NCBI GenBank assembly: GCA_948470475.1
Contig: OX419341.1
Span: 3,147,084-3,211,083, forward strand
Direction: 5' to 3'
Origin: Galaxea fascicularis
Lineage: Eukaryota > Cnidaria > Anthozoa > Scleractinia > Euphylliidae
Length of the DNA: 64,000 bases
Shown here: positions 22,901 to 37,600 of the stretch, piece after piece
Layout of the letters: every line of letters begins with the position of its first letter
Position numbering within the stretch: position 1 is the first letter of the stretch
The notes under the pieces: model-generated
The model's database searches: none
Seen by the model: the letters and a program-made list of their open reading frames with translations, nothing else
Told to the model about the DNA's origin: nothing
Position numbers and translations under genes: made by a program

Positions 22901-25900
22901 TGTTATGCTATTTCAGTCTTTCTCGGCCCTCAGTTCATATGTATCATTTTCATATAATCCCATTAATTACGAACGAACAAAATCCCAGTTGCCTTGTTAG
23001 GCAATGTTGGGAGAGCACTGCACCAGTATTGCAAACAGCTTGGGTTCGACTCTCATACAAGCCTGTATATTTTCCTTTCGCAACTCAACCAGAAGGTCAT
23101 TAGATGCATTATTTGCAATAAGAGTGAGCGACAAGGAATATGTTACGGCGGTGATTATATTGGCGTGAACACCTAAAATATGTCTGGAATGTTTATTGTG
23201 TTGTAACCAATCACAGGCGAGATCTTCACACCACAGAAACCACAAGCAACGGACGGTTTCCCATCGGCCACGGAACAAATTGTTTTAGGTGTTCACGCCA
23301 ATATAATCACCGCTGTAAGGGCGGTGAATGTATTAAAAAAATTTCTGTTAGTGACACACACATACTCTTGACTCCTACCCTGACCATTTGGGCTGATTTC
23401 GCATTAGACGTTGAACTGTATTGTGTTGAAAATTGGCCTTAAAGCCTGACAAGAAGGAACACAAACCTGTATAAATGGTTTCCTCACTCGCATAGCTTGA
23501 TGTTCCAATGTATTCTTTCACTGCTGAGCCTTGAACAGGGCTTATTGGTGCTGGAACAGAACCCAACAATCTCGAGGGAACAGACGTTTCTTCGCCGGTC
23601 GACACACCACTGTCTGAAGGACAGCTGCTGAACTCAAGATAACTGTTTTGCGCTTGACGAAGGACTTCTTCCAGTGAGGACACAGTTGAGATGATCGCTT
23701 CCTTTGCAATGCGATCAAATGATGATGACTTCCCCAGGAGATTTGCCAAATCACCCATTGAGCTAAAGATTGTATGTTCGGCATTTGCAAGAAACACTGG
23801 ATCAATGGGATTCAAAGGCTGGACCTCACTAGGTGTTTCAATGCTGGAACTCTCGAGTGGAAGGAAGTCAACAGTCGACCCTGGAAAACTAGAGACATCG
23901 AGACTTTCCAATTGTGTCGCACCAGCACTGTCACAGGGATCTGTAAGTGTTGGTGCTGGATTTAAAGTTGAAGCTATGAAGACAGCCGAGTGGTCAATCT
24001 GCATTGCATCCACCGTTGAATTCAGGGTGCTAGAGACAGCCGGTTCCTCTGTTACTGGTGTGTCAGCTGCTAAATCCAAGACACTGGAAGCACTATCTGT
24101 TGTTGTTGTAGTTGGCATGACTTTTGCCAAGTCTTGCAGAGTCACCGGTGTTCTAGAGGACTCCACTTCAGCTTTACTATACTCATCTCGAATACGTCTA
24201 TCGAAGCTTATTGCACCTTGAGAGACTGTTTGATCACCCTCTTCCATTTCTGAAATATCCATATCGGAAACATCCATGTGGCTGCCATCAAAGTCAGATT
24301 CCATGTCCATATCACTTACTTTGCAGCCTGTCATCTGCTCTAGTTCCTGGGGCTCTGGAACAATGTCACTGAAATTCACTTCAACGTCACTTTTATCTTT
24401 CTCGTTGTTGTCGCTTGCCTCTACCTCACTGATTTCCGAATAGAACTGCATCAGCGCTGTGACAACGGAGTGATCCATTACATTGCCATGCGGCCGATTC
24501 TCATCTGTGTTTTTATGAACAACTCTGGTTTCTACGACTGGTGGATCAATGCTTGGTATTAAAGGACCATCCTCTGTACCGGGAGGGCAGATGTCATCAC
24601 ACACTGCAGACTGTGTATGACTGACAGGATATTGCTCTTGTGGTGGCTGACCAGACCACACCAGAGATCCATTATTTGGCACGCCAGGCACAATCATTGC
24701 AATGGGAGGAACAGGCCGTGGTACTCCCGGCCACATGAAATTCATAGATGGAGGTGGTAATACTGAATAATGAGTTGTAATAGGAGCCGATAAAGGACCC
24801 ATGGGAGGGGTCAGTAAGGTGGATTGAGGCCACTGCTGACTTGGTAATACAGGCACTCTTGGACCTTCCGGTGCTGACACACGAGCAGTGAAAGGGTAGT
24901 GGCTAAGGAGATCAGACTCCTGGGGGAGACAATGGCTGGTACTCGTGTTCAGTGTCCTTTCTTCCTTGTTGGCTGCTACACGAGTTTCAAACGTTTTGTC
25001 CAAATCCTTATCTTCCAACTTTTGTTTATCCAACCCAGGTTGATGCTCTGACACTTTCGTATCTTCTGATTCTTTTTCTTTTATAGCGCCTGCTTTGGAT
25101 GGATGGATGGAGGATGATTCAGGCTGTAAACCCTCAACGTCACTAGACGTACCTGGTAAAGACAAGTCTTTGGTTGCAACCACGGTGGCTGCTGACGAAT
25201 TCACTTCTTGCGTAGATTTTTCAGTATCCGTCATAGATACTGCTGATTCTTCTTTGTCATCCAACGTACCCAATAAAGATGAATCTTCGCCAAAACAGGC
25301 ATTTTCTACCATGTCAATGGCAGGTTCACCATTGTTAGCAATGTTTCCTTCAAACGCTGAATGGTTAACCTCCCTGACATTTTCATTAGAGGTGTCTGGG
25401 CAGGACAGCACCAACACTTGACTTGCGCTCCTTTCAACACTAGTGATCTGCTCATCCTTGTCAAGTTTCAAGGACTCACCAGCGGCGTTTGCCCTACCAG
25501 TCAGAGAGTTTTCATTGAAATCTGCTATCTGTTCCTCACCTTCAACGCTTTTACCAGAACCACTGGTAAACCTCAAACCATTGGTAGAACTTGATTCCAT
25601 TGCAGGATCAAGGAACTTCACAGCAGAATCCTCCAACGCCTCTCCCTTACCATGGAGCTCAACACTCTCGCAACTAACAGCAACGTCAATGTCCTTACAG
25701 TGATTTGATGGATCACCTAAATGCTCCTTAAAGCTTAGCTCTGTTTGTCTGTCAGTTGCATCGTCGTCATTTCCTTCATAATGGAGGACCTCACTTAGTG
25801 GCTGCTCTGTAATACGGCCTTCCAAAATTCGAGAAACTTCTGTATCACAGATCAAATCCGAAGCGGGTTCTTTACAAGCATTGGTAGCATTAATTTGAAC

Positions 25901-28900
25901 ATCTTTATGTACATCACCAATATCCAAGTCGCCTGGCATTGATGGGTGCTCATTACTATTTACAGTGTAACCTTCAACGAGTTCATTTACATCATAAACG
26001 GAAGCAAACGTGCTATCATGCGAGTGCAACTCTGAAGTGCAAACGTTTTGTGAATCACTTTCAAGATTCGCTTCATCAAATTCGAAATCAGGGCCATCTG
26101 ATGTCCGCATCTCACTTGAAACTGGTGATTTACTAGAGCTGCGACTAGACTGTCGTATTCGCGTCTTAACCCGACGTAACACGCGTTCAGATGAACGCCT
26201 TACAATTTCAGCAGTGTATATCTTGGGCATTTTTTCACCATTGGCCGCAGCCTCCAAATTAATTGCATCTTGCTTTCTTTGAACCCAATTTGAAAGTTGC
26301 TGTTTATTCATCCATGCAAATACCATAATTTCCCAATTTCTCAGCTTATCTGTTTCAGCAGAACCCCTGTAACTTTTCTTTTCAGAAGCTGTTTTCTTGC
26401 CAGAGGAAATCTCCGGTCTTCCGCTGTGTGTGCCGTTTTCCAATTTACACCTTTTTGCAGCAGGCTTATCCTCTTCACGAGGTCTCGACTTTTCAGAGCC
26501 AATACTTCTTCCAATGACGCTTGACTTTAGCTCTGCAACCACAATCACAGAAAGATACACGTTGGAATATGTGCTTATGTTCCATGTTCGTCAATACGTT
26601 TTACAGTTGATTTCCAGTACTTTCTAGTGTAGCCATTTAATTGGGAGTTTAAGAAATGACTACCACTACAGCAAAGAAAACGTCGCTTCAAAATAGAATT
26701 TTGCACTATTGCAAATATTTTGCGATTATTCTATCTCGTTCAAGTTGTACGATATGGGCGAAGTATCCTATAACTGGATTGGTACGGTCTTATTGAAAAG
26801 ATAAAGAATGAAAGATTCATTGTTGCGTGCTCAAGCTGTCGTGAAAACCTTAAATTTGGCCAGTTTACGTTGTTTTGCGGAGTACGGCAAAGAAATGTAC
26901 AAAATGGATCCCGCATGTGCAGCACGACTGTTTTTCGTCATTAACCCCATTGTTTTGTGGCATTGTCGTTGCCGTAGTCGTTTATTAAACTCCCTAATAC
27001 ACCATGCAAGGTTGCTGAATTTTAGTCAGCGTATGGAACCCTTCAGAGCAGGGGTTCAGTAAAAAAAAAAGGAAACAGCCGATACGATGCACCTTTTTTG
27101 GTGTCCTACTCATTTTCATTTTTTCAGAAGAATTGAGTAGATATCACACTAATTGATGTTGTTATATAGCTGGCGTTTTTCCCGCTACGCCCATTTATTG
27201 GCTAGTTCATGGTCACATGACATCTAACAATGAAACTTTACCACCAAATGCCATGAGCGGGCAACATTGCGAAAACTATGACATCAAACAGGAAACAGTT
27301 CACTGTTGACTACTGTTGCACGTGATCAGAGCATGCAGTTGACGGTGGCCTGATGTTGTCGCTGGAATCTCAGCGCGTTTTTCAAAATTTGCTTTTGTTT
27401 TTGTTTTCCACCTGTATGATCCATTTCCTCGAATCTCTCTGTTTCCCTTGACTTGGTCTCGTGAAACACTGAGATTCTCGGGAAACCAAATTCATGATTT
27501 AGAAAAGACACATGCCTATTGACCACTTAAAGTGCACCTAACCCCAAAATACTTTTTTCGCTAAAACAAATCTTTGCACCTGTTGGAAATGCATTGCGCT
27601 CTTTTTTGTTCTTTTTTGCCAAGTGTTGGCTATTTATAGGCTTCCAAACTTACAAAAAATAAGCATCATTTGGTACATGACCGAGTGAGAAGGGGCGTGG
27701 GTCTATTCTTGAATGGACGTCAAAAACTGATTTGCATGCATGTTTACAAAGACTTATGCGATGCAAATCAGTTTGTGACGTCAATTCAAGAATAGACCCA
27801 CGCCCCTTCTCACTCGGTCATGTACCAAATGATGCTTATTTTTTCGTAAGTTTGGAAGCCTATAAAAAGCCAACATTTGGCAAAAAAGAACAAAAAAGAG
27901 CGCAATGCTTTTCCAACAGGTGTAAAGATTTGTTTTAGCGAAAAAAATCTTTTGGGGTTAGGTGCACTTCAAAATTGGAAGGTACCTGGAACCCTGAATG
28001 CAGGACTCTAGGTTTGGGACCCAACAGTAATTCCTAAGCTTTCTTTTGTACCATAGAAATATACTTTAAAGTCAGATAAAAAGCTCTGGGCCCAGGACAG
28101 AAATGCATCTAAGTCAACTGCTAACAACATGTCACATCCTTGAAGGTCACAAAGGTGACAACAGACAAATCACCTTAGATTGTGACAAAGTGATGTAATG
28201 CAGCATTCATTGTTAAGCCTAACAAAGGAAGGAAGGAATCACCACCAGTGACGACCAGACTGACTTTGAAAATGTTGCAATATCGGTAAATCACCAAAGG
28301 GTACAAATTTGACCTCCTCATTAAAGATCAATTTTTGTTCGCAGGAGGAGATTTTGTTCAAACTTCTTCAACAATGTCAAATGCCACAGATCTTCCTAGT
28401 TCACCCCAGGCTTAACACTAAACAGTGAAGGTTGCATCAACAGTAGACCAAGATGCATTTCTAACCACGTCAATACAACACCTGCCTTCTCCTGCTGTTG
28501 ACGTCAAGTGGCCATGCCTGTCTTGTTTCTGAGAAATCCAAGGATATCGAGAAACTCGAGTGGTGGAGCGGAGTTTGGGGCCCTGTAAGTACATACGCTA
28601 TGTTACTGATTGTTTACCATGGTAAAACTGGTCTGTCTGCAGTTTGGGTAGATGGGAGACAAAACTTCAATTTGGAAAATTCTGTTCTATATAGGTGTAT
28701 GATATTTGTGCAATCCACTCTAATTCAGAAAGAGAGTGAATGTTGCTCAAAGGAGATGGCAGCTAAAGGGACTCTAGCCTAAAAACAAAAATAGGAGAAC
28801 TTTGACCCAATCTACTTGCATTTTTAAATTATGTTTCCAAAAGATCAGCGCCAAAATGCTCGAACTGTCCAAGGTTTTCCAAGGTTCTCATGCAATTGTT

Positions 28901-30824
28901 TTTTACTGAAAAATTATTCAAGTCGAAGTTAAAGTAACCTCTGCCTATGAAAACATTCACAACACGTGAGATGAAAGTGCAGAAACCCTGGTTAACTTTT
29001 AACCGTGGATTGCCATTTACCGGCCCAGGAGTCTTTCCTATATTGGTTACATAGATCACCTGGTGAGGGCTTCTCACGTCATAATGGCTGGCATTCCTGC
29101 GTGCCTTGTTTTGCTGTTCATTCTTACCATGTCCATATTCAAACACTTCAGACTTTGGCAACTCCTTAGTATATCTGTGGCCAAAAATAACGAATACAGC
29201 ACTTAGTAAATTTACTTACTAAACATAACTTGACTTGACTATTTTTAAGCAGCAGAGGCTGACAGCCTGACATGTGTTGAAGCAAACCTAGTAAAACCCC
29301 TGCGACCGAATAACTGGCAAACAAGAGTCCCTCAACAATAAAACCACTTGTGTTATACCTGGACGTATCCTCTTCACTTCCGTGGGAGGACAATATGTGA
29401 TATGGATCAACAGTGTCATCAATCAGGTAAGACGTCTCTGATCTGTCTTCATTAAGGACTTCAGACTGATCAGCTAATGCCTGCTTCAAATCACGTTCCT
29501 CTGAGGTTGTAGTTTGGCAAAAGAAACCCTCCTCAACTGAAAATTAACAACAACGACACTGTAACAAACTGAAGACACCACAGAAAGAAAACATTAAAGG
29601 CAGGAAGAGATCTTGGAATTCATGTCACTAGAATGCTGACCTGGCCATGTAGCCTGTGCAACAAATGGCTCCTGGACTCCAACCCTGTGGAGGTTCTCTT
29701 CCTCAACAATGTACTGCACATGACTCTGCTCAATATCAACATGAGCTTGGTCGTCAAGATAATGAGTGATAGGGGGCAAAACATCAGTGGCAGATGCTTG
29801 AAGGTCCTCAGTAACAGTGGGTGCACCTGCAACAGGTAAAGCAGGTTTTGCCATCTCATTTGTTCCTAATGGTGCAGCCCAGAAGCCTAGACTTGGATGT
29901 GTGAAGTCTACAGCAGGAGTAGCTGTCTCTGGAGTGTCTGGGGTAGCTGGTCTTTCATCTTCCGAACTAAGTCTCCCTGGACTGATGTCTTCAAGATCAC
30001 TGTACTCTATATCAGCTAGCACATTCTTCTTTGTACATGGAGGAGAAAACATTGACAGTTAATACAAAAAAGAAAAAACATAAAGACAAGCAGCAACTTG
30101 TTGGGGATCCTTGTCAGGCCACACAGGCCATGTTGCTTCAAGAAATCTGCCTACAATGCAGATGAAAGCAACAACACTGAGTTTGAACAACACAGAAGAT
30201 TCCTGTATATTTACTGGTAAGAAGTCAAGCCTGAATAACAGCATCATGACATCACTAGTGCAGGCTCACTCGGTAGAGCACTCCAACTGGACCAGCCAAT
30301 TTGGAGCTTTTCTCGCACGATTGCAGTGCTGGAAATAATTTTTCTTCCATAACAGGACATTAATTTTTCCTTTCAAATCCTAGTTTTGGTCGGACATCTT
30401 ACCAATCTGACCGGACATTAATTAGCATAACGTAATTCAATACAGAATTGTGAAAACTGTATTTAAATTTGTTCGGACATCGTGACCGATCATAATGTGA
30501 AATTACCCGGACATTTTCAAAATTTGGTCGGACAATGTCCGCGGACCAATTGTTGTTTCCAGCACTGAGATTGCGCCATTGTGGCACAGTTGTCCGTATA
30601 TTCCTCCCCTCCCTCCGGTCCTGCTTGTCAGTGTGATAAGCGCATTAGATCATATTATATTAATAAATTTTGCGCTGTATAAGTAATAAAATTATTATAT
30701 TATTATTATGTGTATGGACGTGTAATGCAGGCATATCTTCTTCAAGCTTGGCACTGGGCTCCAACATCACATAACTATGCACACATTTAAGTAAAAAAGT
30801 GACTTGTACAAATCGCAAAAGTAA

Positions 30825-30865
<41 letters not shown>

Positions 30866-31574
30866 CTTTGGCTCGAGGTGATGGCGTACGGACCGAGAGC
30901 CAAATATTTTCCCGTCCGGCCCGACCTAACTCAGTCAATAAATATTTTATCATATGGCCTCCTTAGCCTCTTCATGAGCGCGTTAAAAATGAAGTTTTTA
31001 CAAAAAAAGCGACTAATTTGCACATAAAATTGATCTAATATGTTGTTTGTATTTGCTATCTGGTTGTAAAACAAACTTACATGGTTAGACGCGACGAAAT
31101 CCTCTAAAATCGTATCTCGCAGGGCCGTACGTGTTCCTAACAGGGCCGTGCGGCTTTTTCCGGCCCTGCTCGCGCTAATGCGTACGGCCCTCATACGGGA
31201 ATTTTCTTAATAGTTTTAAAATGAAAGCGCGCGCGGGGCCGTACGGGTCATATGATAATGAAAAATATTGCGCCTTTTCAGCATGCAGTCCACATCACAT
31301 GTGGTAGATGATCGTTAAGGTGCTATTGCTCTTGCACAACAATGTGGGCTCTGAGAAAACTGTCTCCTCATAAGCGATCCTGGGCTGTGCAAAACGTTTG
31401 TTGTAGTTAAAGGAGAGATTGATATATTGCAAAGTACCAATGCCACATTTTTTTTTTACCTGAACTGAGCCTGATAAATTGTAAAAAGAGTATGCAGCAC
31501 TACATATGCGTTGTTGACCAAGCACAAGGTCATGATGACTGGATATTGGCCAAGTTCTCTTTCAGCGCTTCAAG

Positions 31575-31606
<32 letters not shown>

Positions 31607-34600
31607 ACCAAAAAGAAAACCAGGCCAATATCCAGCCATCTTGACTGAACGAGCTTGGTCAATAAAGGATTTATTATATGGCATAACGAACACTGAAAAG
31701 GAAGCCAGTTGTACGCAAAAGCGATGTTTTGTTCTCTTTGTTTTCATTCTCGTTGACGCTTTCAGTTTTCTCATTTTCTAGTTCCTTCCTGACAGAGATA
31801 TCACAGAAAATCTTTTTTAATACCACGGAAAATATTTTGCAAAAGAAAACTTTGGTGCACCTGCTTGGACTTCGGCGAAATTTTATTGCGGGTGCAAAAT
31901 GGGCAATCCTGAGTGGGCAATATTGGCCCATCGTACCCACTCGGGTAGCCAATCAGAACACAGAGTTTGCTTCCTCTTGCCTGCTCGCGGAGCTTGCCAT
32001 ATAATAATTTTACTTACGGTAATGTTTATAGTCCCATGTTTCAAATGAAATAGAATGCATCAAGACAACACCTACCTAGACTGAAACAATCAAAACAACT
32101 ACAAAGAAACCCCATTAACCTATGAAAATGGAGTTGTATCAAAATAGAGAAAAATAACTTTGCAATTCAGAACAAAATCCAAGAAACAATGAGGTGGTCG
32201 AAAGGTGTAGTTTTACTGCAGTACGTCTTCAGAGTTGTCACAAGGATTTTAAGAAGATGGATGAATTGGTTGAAGTACATGGCTACAGATCGCAAAAAAT
32301 CTTCAAATTTTCAACCTCGCAGATGTGATTTCCTGGCAAAAGTAGCCAGCTAAAAGAGGTTTGAAAGTTGGCACAAATCTGCCGGCTACTGGCTCCTTAT
32401 AACACTCTTTTGCTAGTGGTATGATATACTACTTACTGCTGGTGTTCCAGAGGATTCCTCCATTTTCAGTTTTAAGTCACTAGGTTCAGAATCTAAACAA
32501 AATAGATATGCCATCAGTGTCTTTAAAGTTCTGCTGAGCAAGAAAATAACATTCATTTTTCCCAAAAATTGTACATTTCAATACGTTAAAACTACTTAAG
32601 ATGTAGCTGAAGCTTAGAATGGCACTTTATCAATTCCACTAACCCAATAAGCTTATGGTGTTTAATTCTCTACTTTAGGGAATTTATCTTCTTTGGCCTG
32701 AAAATTTCTGTCTAGTAGCCAAGTGGTGCTTATATAAAAAAGTCAATTTGGACCATTTTTGTTTTGAAGTTGGTAGCACTCGTAAACAACCACATAGAGA
32801 ATAAAATTGACATTGACCTGCCTTGTTCTAATCTATAATTTTTCTCAACATGCTATGTGAAACAATTCAAATTTTAGCAGTCCAAAGATTCATAAATCAT
32901 TTTCCAAAGGGAAGGAGCTTGGAGCTCCTTATGATGCTCTTTAAAAAGTTGCTGTTTTTCTTTCCATCTCCGCTATGTTGTACTACCAAGGACCTACCTC
33001 TTAAAATAGTTATCTGCAAGCCTGTTTCGGAATTGCTAACAACACGAGGAGGGAGGTTCACTTCCCTTGGGCGGATCACAAATCCCTTTAATCGTTTATG
33101 CTTCGTACTGGGTCTCCCTGTCTCCTTGGCAGGTTTCTTTACTCTGCTCGAAGCCCTTTCGCGATCAGGAGACTCCCTATTTCTTTTCTTTTTAAGGGAA
33201 CCAGACCTTCCTCGTCTTGGAGGTGTATGCCAGTCATCACTGTCACTGCCTTCTGATTTGCCAGTTCGACGTCTCTTCTGGGAGGTTTTACTTTGGGAGG
33301 TTACCTTCTCTGTAGTAGAGGTGGAGCTGTCTGCCTCAACACGAGTAACCTCTACTTTAGGAGAAGTCAGAGGAACGTCCAATCCAGAATCGTTGTGGAC
33401 GGTTGTTTCAACCTTCTCCGGCAACAACTGCTTGAACTCAATATCTACAGAACCAAAGTCTGTGGATAAAAGCAAGGTCAGGACAGGGTTAAATAACAAT
33501 CTTTTCACCTTGCTTTACTTGTGCAGGGGTTTCAATAAGGTTTTGAGCAGAAAGGCAATAAATTTTCACAGCCAGGCAAATCTGTCTGGATTTAACTTAT
33601 CCATCACAAAAAATTACCTAGTTGTGCTCATGGCAGGCAGTCAAAACTTTGTTTACAGCTGGCCAATTTGCCTAGTGCTGGCCCTTAATGAGACCCCTGC
33701 TTCTGTAAATGCAACCACCATATCTTTTTTGCTATGCACTAAAATCACAGAAATCTGTTTGGTTTTAACAGAAGAACCAAACTGGATCAATCTCTTCCAC
33801 TCATACCATAAAAACTCCACCACAGCAGTTCCACAAAAGAGGCTGAGAACAATATTGAATTGCATTTCAAAAATCCAAATTAAGGCCACAGACACAAATG
33901 TACTGTAAACTCTATTGTTACGATCTGTGTTGCTTGTGTGTAAGTAACAAGGAAACAAACTACATACCAGGAAGATCCCTCTCTGGAGTTCCCTCGTCCG
34001 ATGCATCACTAATATCTTCCCATTCACCACTCTTCCTCCTTGAACTTTCCGAACATTTGCGGTGTGATGCATCTCTCTTGGAGTCCTTTGGCAACTCACC
34101 GACGCATTTACCCTCAGTACTGCCATCGTCTGCATTTACCTCCAACACTACAGAAGAAGACTCAGGTATAAGCTTGTCTTTTTCTTTCTCGCTCTCACTT
34201 TCACCAAGGTCAAGAACTTGAACAACACGTAATCCACTTCCAAGGTGAACACCATGTTCACTTGTGGTACTTTCTTCTCCACTGAAGAGTAGTCTTTCCT
34301 CCTTCGCCACACCTTTGAACAAAGGACTAGTTGTCACAAAAGCTCTAACAGTGACAAACATCTGATTTCTCTGAACAATAAATACTTCATTATGCATCTC
34401 AGAAGCTAGAATACAGGACATGATGACTGAAAATCAATGGCAAATTCTCCCAACCAGCTACACCAGAAATATAGGGAGTACGTTTAGGAGAAACTGCGAG
34501 TTAATATCAGGTGTTGAAGGGTTGACAATACTCATGAAAGCCTCTCGGAGAGGTAACCTACAATCCAGTAACATCAAGAATTAAAACAGGTGTCAGTGCT

Positions 34601-37600
34601 GAGAAACAGAGACACATTAACCAAAACTAAAATGCTTTTTAGCAAAATGAATGTCATCCTGCAAAGCTTTTCTGTAAACAGTGCTCTGACTTCAACCTTT
34701 TTTTAAGGTTGCCCTTTGGCAATCTGAAATCATACAATGGCCACCAGACATAAAATATTGGTCACCAGAAATAGAAAATTCCTTCTTATCTTTGCAATAA
34801 CCAAATTTGCCGCCCAGCTATCACTGAATTGTGAATTTGGAGGTGCAGGTGACATTTCACGACTTAATACCCCAACGACCAGGGTGAACAAAGCCAATCA
34901 TAAAGAAATGGAGCACAAACCAAATTTACCTCACTTGAACTTTAGAAAGACTATGAACAATAGCTGATTAAAAACACTATGGCTTGGTCGCCAAATTGGC
35001 AACTTTTGCTGCAACTCTACCAAAACATTCACAGCCTTGAGCGCTGGTAAATGGTCAGCCTTAACCTAAACGCGAAAGGCATTCACATAATAATAGGTTT
35101 AACCTCCTTATGTAATGATCTACAGTGCTTCCTCAAACTGCCTTTATACTACAAGATCATAATCCTCTATCTACAATACACAGTTGACTAACACATGTAC
35201 AAATCCACTACAACTGTATGGATCCTAACAAAATCAAAGCAGCATTTCCATGATGATGTATGTATACAGGTAATATTTACAGAAGTCATTTCAAAGACTG
35301 CACCAAAACTGGCTGCTAAATTAAAAGAGTGTATTTTGTAGACTCTACATGTGTCCAGTTTCACTTTTAACAGTACAAGCACTGAATAACCATGATTTGG
35401 TAAGGCACTTCAACAAATGAAAATTGCATGTAAAACTTGTCTCACTCTTGTCTGGTTCAACTCAAAGATTTTGCTTTTTGTCAACAAATTAGCAATTACA
35501 TGTATCTAACCCACCCTAGTCCATGCTGCAGTGAAATATAGCTATTCGTTATTCTTTCATTCCTCAACTGCATATGCAGAATTTCAACTTAACTTGGAAC
35601 AATACATGTAAACCAGTGTCAACAATGGAAGATAGACATAAGTGATGAGCATTCCCTCTGCCTCCCTCTTTGCTTTGATAACTGGTCTCTATCTTCCAAG
35701 GGACAAGTTATGCTACAGTGTACCTGAACCTGCCTGTCTCTGCAACCTTCTAACATCACAAACAACAGTTCCCACCTTCATCCATGTCAGCAACTGGCTC
35801 AAACTCAGGATCACCAAATTCATATGGTTCATCTGGCTCCTCTTCTCTATGAGCAGTCGACTCAGTTTCAGATCTCGAATCAGAAGCATTGCGAAGAATA
35901 TCAAAGACCTTACTCTTAGCTTTGATGCTTTCTTGCTCTGCTTTGGTCAAATAATCTGTTACTGCAGGAGGTATAAAGGACGCACTGGCATCAACCACTT
36001 CCACACTGCTTCTGGAGATGTTAAAATCATCAGTCTTGTTTGTTGGCAAATCATCAAAGACCAGTGCTGCTTCTTGAAGTTTGCCTGTTTGATTATCACT
36101 AAGAGCAACATCACTTGGTTGTTGACCATCAAAAGCTGCTTCAATGCTCATATCTCCATCTTCCAATCCCTGGTTGCTATCTTGTGTGATTTCTTCAACT
36201 TCAGTATCCCCAACCTGTTCTGTACTAACCACAGAGTCTAGCAGTCTTTCCTCTGATTTCTGTAAACATACTTCGTTAACTTCTGATTTGTCCAAGTCGT
36301 TTGCTTCTTGTAAACTGCCAGAAGTGTTGATGCTACTTAACCCCTCCACATCTGCAGTTTTAAGAGATCCATTTTCAGTAGCTTCAGTGTTCTCAACCAA
36401 ATTGTTCACTTCTCCTCCATCTGACTCATTTATGACAGCTTGTTTTGACTTTTCAGACTGTGCACTTGGTTTGTCTTCACTGAGTTCTTGGACATGAGTA
36501 TTTTCTTTGGGGTCTCCATCACTAGGTTTTTCACTGTTCTCTTTCTGGTCATTTTTTTGTGGCTTTCCACCACCTACAACGTTTTTGTTGTCTGACATCT
36601 TCTGCGATAATGGCTTTATTACCTTTAAGTCCTTTGACTGCCTCTTACCAGGAGGCTGACGAGGGGTGTGTAGTACCACATGGCTGTTCAAAAGAGGAGC
36701 TGCCCAAAACCCCACAGGACGTCGAATAGCAGGCTGCTGGAAAGGAGCACGTGGTATAAAATGAGCTTGAGCACCAAGCACTGGTGCAACAGGTGTTATC
36801 TGTGGTGCCATTTGTACCATCCGTGGTGCTATCCGTGGTGTCATTTGTGGTGTCATTTGCGGCATCATTGGTGGCGTACCTGTGACAACACTAAGAGAAG
36901 GCAAGGAATGAGTTGCCTGTGGCAGAACAAAGGGTGCACCTTGGGAATGTGCTAGTGGAACAGGTAATCTTTGTCCTGTAACAGGAATGAATCCTAATCC
37001 TTGAGGCTGCCCAGCAGGTACTTCAGTTGGTGGCCTTGGCAGAGATGCTTGGGGAGGACCTCCAAACTGTGGAATGACTAGAGGTCTTGCAACAGCTCGT
37101 GGAAGATTTGGCCTTTGAGGGACAGAAAAAGGCTGATGGAAATTAAATCCTTGATTGCTTGGAACTTGAGTTGTCCATTGCTGCCCTGGAAGAGCTGGTG
37201 GATATGACACAGGTGATGAGGATGCGACATTGCCCAAAGACTCTGTGCTGTTTTTCCTTTGGATGTTGGCAGCATGCAGTTGAGATGGAGGCACTGGCAA
37301 TGACGGACTATTCGGAGGAGGCAAGGAAGGAACAGGTGCTGTCTGGACTGGGGGAATAAAAGGCATTACACTGACACTGGAGGGAACAGATGGCATAGGA
37401 AGAGCACCAAGGGGGCTTGACACAGGTACACTAGATGTAGATGCTGATGATGAAGGGAACTGCACTTGAGGTATAACGGCTGAGATGGGACTTCTGTAAG
37501 GACCTTGAATGGGAGGGGTGAAAGGAAAGCTTTGTGAAACTGGAGGTAGATATGGTGGGGAGGAAAGCACAGCACTTGTTGGTGTCACAGTTGGAGAAAC

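Larger units (their letters stand above)
26533..29127 (-). other. TASOR intron 20, 2.6 kb
   Basis: This intron holds the dispersed repeat copy 27171-27364 and the long palindrome 27531-27968. Elsewhere I see only chance open frames (26740-26925, 27326-27526, 28498-28782). Confidence 0.7.
28829..35775 (-). other. TASOR: TASOR exons 15-20 and introns
   Basis: Exons 15-20 (33968-34426, 32998-33459, 32437-32492, 29641-30028, 29359-29536, 29128-29174) encode about residues 1792-2321. All is charged, Ser-rich sequence, including a KR-rich stretch (TSQKRRRTGKSEGSDSDD), KGFVIRPREVNLPP and a second GFWAAPL (29867-29887). Exon 20 has a strong donor, CATG|gtaaga, that fits the exon 21 acceptor in phase. 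The frame stays open past this donor to a stop at 28829. The intron 34427-35775 holds nothing I recognise. The intron 30029-32436 holds MITEs. Confidence 0.85.

Noticed and set aside
22985..23060. A tRNA gene
   Set aside because: Has B-box-like and A-box-like words but no full cloverleaf; fits a SINE head better.
23691..26524. Several plus-strand frames across 23.7-26.5 kb
   Set aside because: Antisense to TASOR exon 21, whose minus-strand frame is much longer and splices in phase.
30250..30300. tRNA-like word ctcactcggtagagcac
   Set aside because: Only an A-box-side fragment is seen and no B-box half could be found.
32850..33908. 352-codon plus-strand frame
   Set aside because: Antisense to TASOR exon 16; the minus-strand reading splices in phase on both sides and this one does not fit any family.
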